A DNA stretch of 64,000 nucleotides from DASSUW01 sp963774155 (GTDB taxonomy: Bacteria > Actinomycetota > Thermoleophilia > Solirubrobacterales > Solirubrobacteraceae). The translations under genes were made by a program, and so were the position numbers. Where the stretch lies: the NCBI GenBank assembly GCA_963774155.1, contig CAVZDW010000009.1, forward strand, positions 1 through 64,000, given 5' to 3'. This document shows, piece by piece, positions 47,513 to 56,072 of this stretch. The notes under the pieces are model-generated. The model did no database searches. It was not told where the DNA came from and saw nothing but the letters and a program-made list of their open reading frames with translations. How positions within the stretch are numbered: position 1 is the stretch's first letter; the number at the start of each line of letters is the position of its first letter.

Positions 47513-48870
47513 ATGGCCACCGAGCCCAAGACGTCCAACCGCAAGCCGCGCCCGCGCGCGGTGCCCGCCGACAATGCCCGCAAGCAGGAGTTGCGCGCGT
47601 CGCGCGCCGCGCTCGACATCCTGCTCACCGACGCCAACCGCAGCGCGCGCCAGCGCTTCCTCCCCGGTGCGGAGGCGGTGAAGCTCGGCCTCGGGCTGGC
47701 GCGGCGCCCGGGCCGCGTCGCGCGTCGCGCAGGCCGCCTCGGGGCGGAGCTCGCGCGCGTGGCGGCGGGCGGCGCCGCAGATCGCGCCGCCGCGCAGCGA
47801 CCGGCGCTTCGCGGACCCGTCCTGGACCGAGAGCTGGCTGTTCCGACGCCTGATGCAGGCCTACCTGGCCGCGGGCCACACGCTCGACGAGCTGATCGAG
47901 GACGCCGAGCTGGACCTGCAGGAGGAGCGCCGCGTGCGCTTCGCCGCCGAGAACGTCTTCGACGCACTCGCGCCGACCAACTTCCCGTGGTCGAACCCGG
48001 CCGCGCTCAAGGCCGTGATCGAGACCGGCGGCGCAAACTTCGCCCGCGGCGCGCGCAACTTCGCGCGCGACATGTCCGCCCCGCCGCGGCTACCCGCAAG
48101 CGTGGACCCGTCCCAGTTCACCGTCGGCGAGGACGTCGCCGCCACGCCGGGGGCCGTCGTCGTGCGCACCGAGCAGTTCGAGCTGATCCAGTACGGGCCA
48201 CAGACGGCGGCGGTCCGGTCGGTGCCGCTGCTGAGCGTGCCTCCGATGGTCAACCGGTTCTACCTCGTCGACCTCGCTCCGGGCCGCAGCCTGATCGAAT
48301 ACCTCGTCAAGCAGGGCCAGCAGGTCTTCGCGATGTCCTGGCGCAATCCCCACGAGCGCCAGCGCGCCTGGGACCTGGAGAGCTACGCCGCGTCGGCCCT
48401 CGAGGCGGTGGAGGCGGTGTGCGCGATCACGCGGCTCCGATTCCTGTCACCTCGCGGGCAACTGCAGCGGCGGCGCGCTCGTGTCCGGCCTCGCGGCGCA
48501 CTTCGCCGAACGCGGGGAGCGCGAGCGCATCGCCGGGATCATGCTCGGGGTGTGCGTGATCGACAGCGAGCGGGCGGGCATGGCCAGCGCCTTCATGAGC
48601 AATGAGGTCGCCGCGGCCAGCGTGGCCCAGGTCGCGCGCAAGGGCTACCTGGACGGTCGCGCGCTGCAGGGCGTCTTTGCGTGGTTGCGCCCCAACGACC
48701 TGATCTGGTCCTATGTCGTCAACGACTACCTGCTGGGCAAGCAGCCGCCGGCGTTCGACATCCTGTTCTGGAACGCCGACACCACCAACCTGCCCGCCGG
48801 CCTGCACCGCGACCTGGCGGAGCTCGCGCTGACCAACTCGCTCGCCGCCGGGCGGAACCACGTCTGGCTG
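47513..48870 (+). pseudogene. phaC: Poly(3-hydroxyalkanoate) synthase, 3'-truncated and frameshifted
   Basis: N-terminal region with FADPSWTESWLFRRLMQAYLA (PhaC-N), then NRFYLVDLAPGRSLIEYLVKQGQQVFAMSWRNPHERQRAWDLESYAASALEAVEAV, the lipase-like box with catalytic Cys in AGNCSGGAL, and NDLIWSYVVNDYLLGKQPPAFDILFWNADTTNLPAGLHRDLAELALTNSLA. Frame errors lie near 47765 and 48435. After about 48870 PhaC similarity stops, so the C-terminal quarter with the catalytic Asp and His is missing; the frame reads on to 49146 only as antisense of the depolymerase. It cannot polymerise as written. ATG 47513 has RBS CAGGGGG. Confidence 0.75.
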
Positions 48871-48913
48871 ACGGCGCGTGGGCCGGCGCCGTCGCGGCCT
48901 CGCGCTCGGCGAA

Positions 48914-49751
48914 TCAGGCTCGAGGAACGCGTGGATCTCCTCCAGGGCTGGTCGAACAGCAGCAGATGGCCGGCGCCCTCGACGACGAGCACGCGCGCGT
49001 CGGGCATCCGCCAGGCCATCATGCGAGCGTTCGCGACCGGTATCAGGGGATCGGAGTCGCCGGCGATGATCAGCGTGCGCTGGGCGACGCGGTGCAGCCA
49101 CGGCAGGCTGCTCCACCCGGCGGCGGCGTACAGCTGGAACAGGTAGCCGAGCGGATCGGGCGGGCGCGTGAGCCCGGCGACCGCCTCGCCGGTCAGCAGT
49201 CGCGGCTCGCGCGCGGTGCGGCCGCCGGCGACCAGCGGCAGGATCGTGCGCAACCGCCCGGCGTCGTAGAACCGCGCCGGCGAGGCGAGCAGCAGCGCCG
49301 GATGGGGATGCGGCGGCACCCCGCCGAGCCCCGGCGAGGTGGCGCACAGGATCAGCCGCCGGACGCGCTGCGAGGCACGACGGGCCAGCTCCTGGGCGAG
49401 CCCTCCGCCGAACGAGTAGCCGAGGACGTCGACCTCGTCGAGCTCCAGCGCATCCAGCAGCGCCAGCACCACGCGCGCCAAGCCGGCCATTCCCATGGGA
49501 CCGCGCGGACGCTCCGAGCCGCCCGCCCCCGGCGCGTCGAACGCGATCAACTCGCGCCCGCGGACGAGGCGCTCGAAGGGGAGCCACATCTCCAGGTTCG
49601 CGCCGATCCCGGTGATCAGCAGCAGCGGGCGCCCCGCGCCACGGCGGGCTACGCGTATCTGCAGGCCGGCCGCCGCCACGTGTCTGACGGTCCAATCCGG
49701 AGGGCCGGTACCGACGCTCACCGGCATCGGGTGCTCGGCAGGCGCAGACAT
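48914..49751 (-). CDS. phaZ: Intracellular PHA depolymerase (PhaZ-like alpha/beta-hydrolase)
   Basis: LLLITGIGANLEMWLPFERLVRGRELIAFDAPGAGGS, nucleophile Ser113 in LGYSFGGGLAQEL, QLYAAAGWSSLPWLHRVAQRTLIIAGDSDPLIPVANARMMAWRMP with the acid Asp, and EGAGHLLL with the His. This order and wording follow the medium-chain-length PHA depolymerase of pseudomonads closely. It releases hydroxyacyl units from stored polymer. The last 20 residues need one base correction (LLFDQPALEEIHAFLEP) to reach the TGA at 48914-48916. It faces the broken PHA synthase tail to tail. Confidence 0.8.
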
Positions 49752-49805
49752 GCGGCGGATCGTCGCATACCGCCACGCTGATCGACGCGATCGCGGCGGC
49801 TGCGG

Positions 49806-49934
49806 ATGACCGCCGCCGTGATCGGCTTTCTCGCCCGCGCCATCGCCTTCTACCGCCGGCACGGCATCAGCGTCATGACCGGCAACGGCTCCACCTGTCC
49901 CATTCGTTCGCTATTGCAATATATCGATTCGTGA
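49806..49934 (+). pseudogene. IS481-family transposase fragment
   Basis: A short frame reading AAVIGFLARAIAFYRRHGIS followed by VMTGNGST resembles the rve/DDE core of IS481-type transposases, where a helix ending FYRRHGI precedes V-x-TDNGS. The usual Asp before Asn is replaced by Gly and nothing upstream or downstream continues the protein. It is a relic about 30 codons long, lying against operator copy 9. No terminal repeats were recognised. Confidence 0.6.
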
Positions 49935-49942
49935 TATCGTAC
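49906..49942. promoter_or_regulatory. 37-bp palindromic operator, copy 9
   Basis: Arms GTTCGCTAT and ATATCGTAC, span 37 bp. It lies just upstream of or over the start of the SDR at 49931 and directly beside the IS481 relic. No divergent gene of its own begins close on the left, unlike most copies. Confidence 0.75.
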
Positions 49943-50797
49943 AGCTCGCCCAGCACCGGACCATCCCGGGACCGGCCGGTCGCGCTCGTCACCGGCGCCA
50001 CCGGCGGCCTCGGACGGATCATCACGCGCGCACTGCTGGACGCCGGCCTGCGCGTCGTCGCGAGCGCGACGCGGCCCGACCGGCTCGAGTCGCTGCTCGA
50101 GGGCGTCGCGGCCGAGCACGCCGTGGCGGTCGCCGCCGACCTCGGCGACGCGGGCGACCGCGACCGGCTCGTCGCCGCCGCGCGCGACGCCTACGGACGC
50201 GTGGACGTGCTGGTCAACAACGCCGCGCTGGTCCCCGCGCACCTCTGGAAGGACTGGGACGTCACCGGCGAGCCCGCGCCGTGGACGCTCGACGACGACC
50301 TGCACCGGCGCTTCCTGGAGACGAACACCGTCGCGCCGCAGGCGCTCGTCGCGGCGTTCGCGCCGGCGATGGTCGAGCGCGGGTGGGGCCGGGTCGTCAA
50401 CGTCACGACCAGCCTCGACTCGATGCTGCGGCTGTGGCCCTACGGCGCGTCGAAGGCCGCCCTCGAGGCGGCGACCGCGGTGCTCGCGATGCGCCTGGAG
50501 GGCACGGGCGTGACCGCCAACGCGCTGCTGCCCGGCGGCCACGCGAGCGACGAGCCGCGGCGGTCGCCGAGCGGCGAGATCGTCCACGACGCGCTGCCGC
50601 CGTCGATCATGGCCGCGCCGACGCGCTGGCTGGCCTCGCGCGCGTCGGACGGCGTCACGGCGCGGCGCATCCTCGCCGTGCGCTGGGACCCCGATCTGCC
50701 GGCCGGCGAGATGGCCGCCGACGCCGTGTTCCCCATCGCCTGGACCGGCCACGGCCCCGGCACGGTGTTCACGCCGATGGCCCGGCGTGGCGTATGA
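49931..50797 (+). CDS. SDR-family oxidoreductase
   Basis: About 288 residues: PVALVTGATGGLGRIITRALLDAG (cofactor loop), ASATRPDR, AADLGDAGDRDR, NNAALV (an NNAA variant), catalytic Ser in NVTTSLDSM, YGASK and ANALLPGG. The sequence around beta-2 (ATRP) lacks the Asp typical of NAD users, so NADP is more likely. The only start is GTG 49931, which lies inside operator copy 9 and has no Shine-Dalgarno; a frame error near the start is possible. A SnoaL-like gene follows 45 bp downstream. Confidence 0.78.
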   Translation: MISYSSPSTGPSRDRPVALVTGATGGLGRIITRALLDAGLRVVASATRPDRLESLLEGVAAEHAVAVAADLGDAGDRDRLVAAARDAYGRVDVLVNNAALVPAHLWKDWDVTGEPAPWTLDDDLHRRFLETNTVAPQALVAAFAPAMVERGWGRVVNVTTSLDSMLRLWPYGASKAALEAATAVLAMRLEGTGVTANALLPGGHASDEPRRSPSGEIVHDALPPSIMAAPTRWLASRASDGVTARRILAVRWDPDLPAGEMAADAVFPIAWTGHGPGTVFTPMARRGV

Positions 50798-50842
50798 TTT
50801 CGCGGCCACTTGATCAATACTGCGAACGATCTGGAGCCCGCG

Positions 50843-51232
50843 TTGACCGCAACGACCGACCCCGAGCCCGTCAAGGCGCTGGTGCGAAGCTACTTCAAGG
50901 CCGTCGACGACGGGCGCTGGGATGACGTGCTGGCCCTCTTCCACGACGACGGCGTGCTGAACGTCGCCGGCCGTCGCGCGAAGGTCGGCCACGAGCGCAT
51001 CCGCCCGTTCTACGAGAACATCGGCACGCGCTTCGACACCTACGGCCCGACGGTCACCGGGGTGTTCGCCGACGGCTCGCTCGACAGCGCGACGGCCGCC
51101 GCGTTCCTCACGCTCAACGCGGTCAGCGCCGCCGGCGAGCCGATCGAGGTCCCGGCCGCCGACGACTTCCGCATCGAGGGCGGGAAGATCCGCTCGCTGC
51201 GGATCATCTTCGACACGAACCTGATGCGCTAG
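50843..51232 (+). CDS. SnoaL/NTF2-like protein
   Basis: About 129 residues: ALVRSYFKAVDDGRWDDVLALFHDDGVLNVAGRRAKVGHERIRPFYENIGTRF is the standard SnoaL helix-strand opening, followed by strands ending IRSLRIIFDTNLMR. TTG 50843 has GGAG 7 bp upstream; an in-frame TTG at 50810 is the alternative. It probably forms a unit with the SDR. The 124 bp between its end and the convergent enoyl-CoA hydratase hold no clear terminator. Confidence 0.75.
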   Translation: MTATTDPEPVKALVRSYFKAVDDGRWDDVLALFHDDGVLNVAGRRAKVGHERIRPFYENIGTRFDTYGPTVTGVFADGSLDSATAAAFLTLNAVSAAGEPIEVPAADDFRIEGGKIRSLRIIFDTNLMR

Positions 51233-51356
51233 CTCGCTGATCGGAAGTCGGTGACAGCGCTAGCGAGCGCCTCGCTCGGGGTGTCCGGCGTGCCGCCCGT
51301 AGGCGGAGCGTGAACGTGGAGATCCGCTCGCGACTGGAGCGAGAAGCGGACCTCGC

Positions 51357-52184
51357 TCATGCCTGTTCCCGGCGCCGCGACGCGGCGAACTGCCGGATGC
51401 TCACGTGCTCGTAGGCGACGGCCGCGTCGAGCGTGAGGTTGAGCTGGGTGACCAGGTGGCGGTTCGCCACGCGCTTGGTGTAGGCGATGACGTCGGGGGC
51501 GCGCGCGAGCAGCGCCTCGGCCAGCTCGCCCACCTTGGCGTCGAGCCCGGCGAGCGGCACCGCGTAGTTGATCCAGCCGGCGTCGGCCATCTCGCGCCCG
51601 GTGTACGGGGTCGCGAGCATCAGGTACTCCTTGGCCTTGGCCGGCGACATGTACAGCGGCACGACCGACATGCCGCCGTCGCCCGGGTACATGTTGAAGT
51701 GCGGCCCGACCGGCTCGTCGCCCTCGCTGGGCAGCAGCGTGCCGAGCGCGAGGTGCATGTCGGAGATCTTCGCGTCCTCGCGCGCGACGATCAGGTCGCA
51801 GTTGAACAGCAGGCTCGAGCCGAAGCCGAACGCGTCGCCGTTGACGCGGGCGATGATCGGCTTCTCCATCTCGGCCATGGCCTGATGCGCGCGGATGATC
51901 CCGGTGCCGCGCAGCCACTCGGTGTGGTCGCTGTCGAGCCGGGCGCCCTGCGCGGCCCCGCGGTAGGCGGCGGTGGTCGGCGGGACCACGAACTGGCCGT
52001 CGTCGCGCCCGGTGAGGACCACGAGGTGCACGTCGTCGTCGTTGCGCAGCTCGGACATCGCCTTCCCCATCTCCTGGTGCAGCTCGGCCGGCGGCTGGGC
52101 GCCGAACGACTCGCTGACCGGGTGGATGCGCACGGTCGCCACGCGGCCGTCGCGCTCGATGGTCAGGGCGCGGTAGTCGGTCAT
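51357..52184 (-). CDS. Enoyl-CoA hydratase/isomerase-family protein
   Basis: 275 residues of the crotonase fold: RVATVRIHPVSESFGAQPPAELHQEMGKAMSELRNDDDVHLVVLTGRDDGQFV, EMEKPIIARVNGDAFGFGSSLLFNCDLIVAREDAKISDMHLALG. The second oxyanion-hole Gly region is present, while the first (A-F-x-x-G) is altered to QFVVPP, so hydratase activity is not certain. The two classic catalytic Glu residues are not both evident. It is the last gene of the ACS/CaiB/ECH operon, 2 bp after the CaiB stop, so it probably acts on the CoA ester they produce. Intact. Confidence 0.85.
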   Translation of the reverse strand: MTDYRALTIERDGRVATVRIHPVSESFGAQPPAELHQEMGKAMSELRNDDDVHLVVLTGRDDGQFVVPPTTAAYRGAAQGARLDSDHTEWLRGTGIIRAHQAMAEMEKPIIARVNGDAFGFGSSLLFNCDLIVAREDAKISDMHLALGTLLPSEGDEPVGPHFNMYPGDGGMSVVPLYMSPAKAKEYLMLATPYTGREMADAGWINYAVPLAGLDAKVGELAEALLARAPDVIAYTKRVANRHLVTQLNLTLDAAVAYEHVSIRQFAASRRREQA

Positions 52185-52186
52185 GA

Positions 52187-53447
52187 TCAGACCACCCCCC
52201 GCTCGCGCAGGCCCTCGACCTCGGCCGCCTCGATGCCGGCCCAGGCGGCGAGCACGTCGGCCGTGTCGGCGCCGAGCGCCGGCGGGCGGCGCACGCGGCC
52301 GTTGGGCGCGCCGTCGAGGTGCCAGCCCGTGCCGACCTGCGGCACGTCGTGCTCGCCCGCGGGCGTCGGGATCGCGTAGAAGAGTCCGCGCTCGATCAGC
52401 GCCTCGTCGGCAGTGACCTCGGCGACGGTGTTGATCGGCCCCGCCGGGACCTCGTGCTGTTCGAAGCGCGCGAGCCACTCCGCGCGGCCGCGGGTGCGCA
52501 GCACCTCCTGGATGGCCTCCACCAGCTCCTCCCTGTGCTCTCGGCGTGTCGTGTTGGTCGCGTGGCGCGGGTCGTCGACCCACTCCGGACGCTCGATCGC
52601 CGCGCAGAAGCGGGCGAAGATGCGGTCGTTGCCCAGGCCGAGCGTGATCGGGTCGTCGCTCGTGTCGAAGCGCTGATAGACGGCGATGACCGAGTCGCGC
52701 CCGCCGGTGCGGCGCGGCACGTCGCCCGAGCCGAGGTAGGGCAGGATGCGCGCGGCGAGGAAGCGGGTCATCGACTCGGTGAGCGAGACGTCGATGCGGT
52801 GCCCGCGGCCGGTGCGCTCGCGGTCGAGCAGCGCGGCGACGACGGCGAGGGCCGCGTCCATGCCCGCGAGCAGGTCGGCTGCCGGGGCGCCGACCTTCTG
52901 CGGCGGCGTGTCCGGCTCGCCGGTCAGGTCCATCACGCCGCTGTAGCCCTCCGCGATCAGGTCGTAGCACGCCATGTCGGCGCGCCGCCCGGTGAGCCCG
53001 AAGCCGGTGATCGAGCAGTGCACGACGTCGGGGCGCAGCGCGCGCGCCTGCTCGTAGGAGACGCCGAGGCGCTCCTGCACGGCAGGGCGCATGTTGACGA
53101 CGACCGACGTCGGCGGCCGCCAGCAGCGTGCGCAGGATCGCGGCGCCCTCCTCGCTGCGCAGGTCGAGCGTGAGGCTCGCCTTGTTGCGGTTGGCGCTCA
53201 GGTACCACAGCGACTCGCCGTCGAGGAACGGCGGCCCCCACGCGCGGGTGTCGTCGCCGCCGCGCGGCGACTCGACCTTGACGACCTCGGCGCCGAGGTC
53301 GGCGAGCAGCAGCGTGGCGTGCGGGCCGGCGATCGAGTTCGTGAGGTCCAGGACGCGGACGCCGTCGAGCAGGCCGAAGGCCGGCCAGTCGCCGGGCGCG
53401 GGGAGCGCGTCGGCGGGCAGCGCGCCGATGGCCTCGGGCGCGCTCAC
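52187..53447 (-). CDS. CaiB/BaiF (family III) CoA-transferase (one frameshift)
   Basis: About 420 residues with an N-terminal extension: DGVRVLDLTNSIAGPHATLLLADLGAEVVKVESPRGGDDTRAWGPPF, SANRNKASLTLDLRS, VVVNMRPAVQERLG, CYDLIAEGYSGVMDLTGEPDTPPQKVGAPAADLLAGMDA with the active-site Asp, and AGPINTVAEV. One extra base near 53109 interrupts AADVVVVNMRP. GTG 53447 overlaps the ADP-forming ligase stop (GTGA). It transfers CoA between acids. Paralogous to the transferase at 20.8-21.9 kb but not closely. Confidence 0.85.
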
Positions 53448-55549
53448 GGAGCGACGAGGACGAGCTTGCGGTCGACGGCCCAGTACGTCGCGCCGTCGTC
53501 GGACACCATGACGGGGTTGAGGTCGACGGACTCGACGCCGGGGTGCTCGAGGGCGAAGCGCCCGAGGGCCACCGCCGCGGCGACCAGGGGGTCGAGGCCG
53601 GCCGGCGCGAGGCCGCGGTAGCCGGCGAGGAGCCGGCCGATGGCCAGGCCCTCGAGGGCGACGCGCGTGCGCTCGCCGTCCAGCGGGGCGAGCATCGTGA
53701 CGCTGTCGCGCACCAGCTCGGCGAGCACGCCGCCCGCGCCGGCGACGACCGCGACGCCCAGCTCGGTGCGCGAGAAGCCGAGGATCACCTCGCGCGTGCC
53801 CGAGACCATCTGCTGGAGCAGCAGCGGGAAGCCGTGCGCCGCCGCCATCGTCTCCGCGGCCGCGCGCACCGCGGCCTCGTCGGCGAGCCCGACGACGACG
53901 CCGCCGACGTCGGACTTGTGCAGGAGGTTGGCGGCCTTGACGACGACCGGCCCGCCGACGCGGGCGAACGCCGCGAGGACCTCCTCGACGCTCGCGCACG
54001 TGGCCTCGACGGGGATCGACAGGCCGGCGCCGGCCAGCGCGGCGTCGAGGTCGTCGCCCGACGCGCCGGGGCCGGTCGCGCCGAGCGAGGAGACGTAGCC
54101 CTGGATCTCCTCGTCGGACGCGGCCGGCCGGGCGAGCCGCTCGTGGCGGATGCGCAGGCAGCGCGTGCCGTCCTCGATGCGCTCGAAGACGGGGATCCCG
54201 CGACCGGGCAGCGTCGGCACGGTGCTCTTGGGGTCGGTGCCGCTCGACCACAGCAGCGCGGCGTTGCGGCCTTCCTCGGCGAGCTTGGCCAGGCCGTCGG
54301 TGAGGATCCGGTCGTGGCCGCCCGCCACGGCGCTCAGCGCGACGACGACGCCGTCGACGTCCGCCTGCGAGGCGATCGCGTCGAGCGTCCCGGTCCAGCG
54401 CTCCGGGTCGTTGACGACCTGCCCGCCCGCGTCGAACGGGTGGTGGACGGTCTCGGCCCCGGTGGCCTCCCGGATGCGGGCCACGGTCTCCGGCGCGAAG
54501 TCGACCAGCGGCAAGCCGTCGGCCTCCAGCGCGTCGGCCATCAGCGCGGCCTGGCCGCCCGAGAACGACAGCGCGGCGAGCCCGCCGCCCGCCGCCCGGT
54601 CGTCCCACCAGTCGAACTGCGCGCACAGGTAGAGGTCGTCGAGCGCGTCGACCGACCAGACGCCGAGCTTCTCGAACAGCGCGCGGTAGAGCTCGATCGG
54701 CCCGGCCATCGCGGCGGTGTGCGTCGCGCTGACGGCGCGCGAGCGCTGCGAGCTGCCGACCTTGCAGGCGATCAGGCGGATGCCGCGGTCGCGGCAGGCC
54801 GTCGCAGCGCGGGCGAAGCGCGCGACGTCGCGGATCGTCTCGACGAACAGCAGGCAGGAGCGGACCGGGTCCTCCTCGCACGCGAGGAAGCTCAGGTAGT
54901 CCTCGATCCCGAGGTCGACCTCGTTGCCGGTGGCGATCACGTAGCGGAAGCCGATCCCCTTGCCGACGGCGCGGGTGACGACCGCCGTGCCGACGGCGCC
55001 GCTCTGGGCGATGATCGCGCGCGGCGCGTTCGGGACCTCGAACTCGAGCGTGGGGCCGAAGCCCATCCCGGCGCCGGCCGGCTGGCTGAGGATCGCGTTG
55101 AAGTTCGGCCCGGCGATCGCGATGCGGTCGCGGCGCTCGTCGAGCTCGGCCTGGAGCGCCTGCCCCTCCTCGCCGGCCTCGGCGAACCCGGCCGCGAAGA
55201 TCAGCGCGCCCTTGACGCCGGCGGCGATGCAGTCGTCGAGCGCCTCGATCACGCGGCCGGCGCCGACGAGGATCAGCGCGACGTCCACCGACCGGCCGAT
55301 CGCCTCGACGCTCGGGTGGCAGGCGATGCCCGAGATCTCCTCGTAGCGCGGGTTGATCGGGAAGATCTCCCCGGCGAACCCGCCGTCGACCATGTTGCGG
55401 ACGATGCGCCCGTGGAGCGTGCCCTCGCGCGGCGAGGCGCCGATGACGGCGATCGACCGCGGGGTCAGGATGCACGCGGCGCGCGCGGCTGCCTCCTCGA
55501 TCGTCCGATCCTCCCTGCGGCCGCCGACCAGGGGCGTCGCGTCCGTCAT
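53444..55549 (-). CDS. ADP-forming acyl-CoA synthetase (NDP-forming acyl-CoA ligase)
   Basis: 701 residues, intact. CoA-binding domain (PRSIAVIGASPREGTLHGRIVRNM...GFAGEIFPINPRYEEI), succinyl-CoA-synthetase-alpha-like middle (AIIAQSGAVGTAVVTRAVGKGIGFRYVIATGNEVDLGIEDYL), then a C-terminal ATP-grasp part (VGGPVVVKAANLLHKSDVGGVVVGL, LLQQMVSGTREVILGFSR). It makes a CoA thioester from an acid with ATP to ADP and phosphate. ATG 55549 has GGAG upstream and lies 15 bp from operator copy 10. First gene of the ACS/CaiB/ECH operon. Confidence 0.9.
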   Translation of the reverse strand: MTDATPLVGGRREDRTIEEAAARAACILTPRSIAVIGASPREGTLHGRIVRNMVDGGFAGEIFPINPRYEEISGIACHPSVEAIGRSVDVALILVGAGRVIEALDDCIAAGVKGALIFAAGFAEAGEEGQALQAELDERRDRIAIAGPNFNAILSQPAGAGMGFGPTLEFEVPNAPRAIIAQSGAVGTAVVTRAVGKGIGFRYVIATGNEVDLGIEDYLSFLACEEDPVRSCLLFVETIRDVARFARAATACRDRGIRLIACKVGSSQRSRAVSATHTAAMAGPIELYRALFEKLGVWSVDALDDLYLCAQFDWWDDRAAGGGLAALSFSGGQAALMADALEADGLPLVDFAPETVARIREATGAETVHHPFDAGGQVVNDPERWTGTLDAIASQADVDGVVVALSAVAGGHDRILTDGLAKLAEEGRNAALLWSSGTDPKSTVPTLPGRGIPVFERIEDGTRCLRIRHERLARPAASDEEIQGYVSSLGATGPGASGDDLDAALAGAGLSIPVEATCASVEEVLAAFARVGGPVVVKAANLLHKSDVGGVVVGLADEAAVRAAAETMAAAHGFPLLLQQMVSGTREVILGFSRTELGVAVVAGAGGVLAELVRDSVTMLAPLDGERTRVALEGLAIGRLLAGYRGLAPAGLDPLVAAAVALGRFALEHPGVESVDLNPVMVSDDGATYWAVDRKLVLVAP

Positions 55550-55564
55550 ACCGGGCTCCACTTC

Positions 55565-55601
55565 ATTTGCTATCGCGAACGGGTGATTGTCGATAGCATA
55601 C
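55565..55601. promoter_or_regulatory. 37-bp palindromic operator, copy 10
   Basis: Arms ATTTGCTAT and GATAGCATAC, span 37 bp. Between the divergent ACS operon and the VOC gene, whose ATG (55610) is 8 bp from the right arm, without a Shine-Dalgarno. Confidence 0.8.
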
Positions 55602-55609
55602 GCTGTCCG

Positions 55610-56072
55610 ATGACGCCGATCCAGTCGCCGCCCGTACCACGTGGCCACCGTCGTGCCCGACCTCGAGGCCGCGAAGGCGGTGCTCGGCGAGCAGCTCGCC
55701 CTGGCCTGGGGCCTGCCCCTCCGCGGCGACATGCGCTTCCAGACCGCCGAGGGGATCGTCCCCGTCGGGGTCGACCTCGTCTACTCGCTGGGCGGGCCGC
55801 CGCACGTCGAGCTGATCCAGCAGCAGCCGGGCACCTTCTACGAGCCGCTCGGCCTGCACCACCTCGCCTACTGGGTGGCGGACGTCCCGGCGGCGTCGGC
55901 GGAGCTGACCGCGACGGGCTTCCCGCTCGAGGCCGTGGTCGTCGACGCCAACGGCAACTGGGCGGGCGCCGCCTACCACCGGTCGCCGACCGGCCTGCGC
56001 ATCGAGCTCGTCTCCGAGCCCGACTCGGGCCCGCGCTTCGCGCGCTACCTCGCCGGCGGCCCCTACCGCTAG
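55610..56072 (+). CDS. VOC (glyoxalase/dioxygenase fold) family protein (frameshift near start)
   Basis: About 154 residues: after MTPIQSPP the correct reading is YHVATVVPDLEAAKAVLG, requiring removal of one base near 55637. Two beta-alpha-beta-beta-beta modules follow: VDLVYSLGGPPHVELIQQQPGTFYEPLGLHHLAYWVADVPAASAEL and GAAYHRSPTGLRIELVSEP. Putative metal ligands are the His in YHVA, Glu in VELIQ, His in LHHLAYW and Glu in RIELV, as in VOC isomerases, epimerases and dioxygenases; a methylmalonyl-CoA-epimerase-like role would suit the pathway but is unproven. Its stop overlaps the convergent SDR stop (CTAG). Confidence 0.8.
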
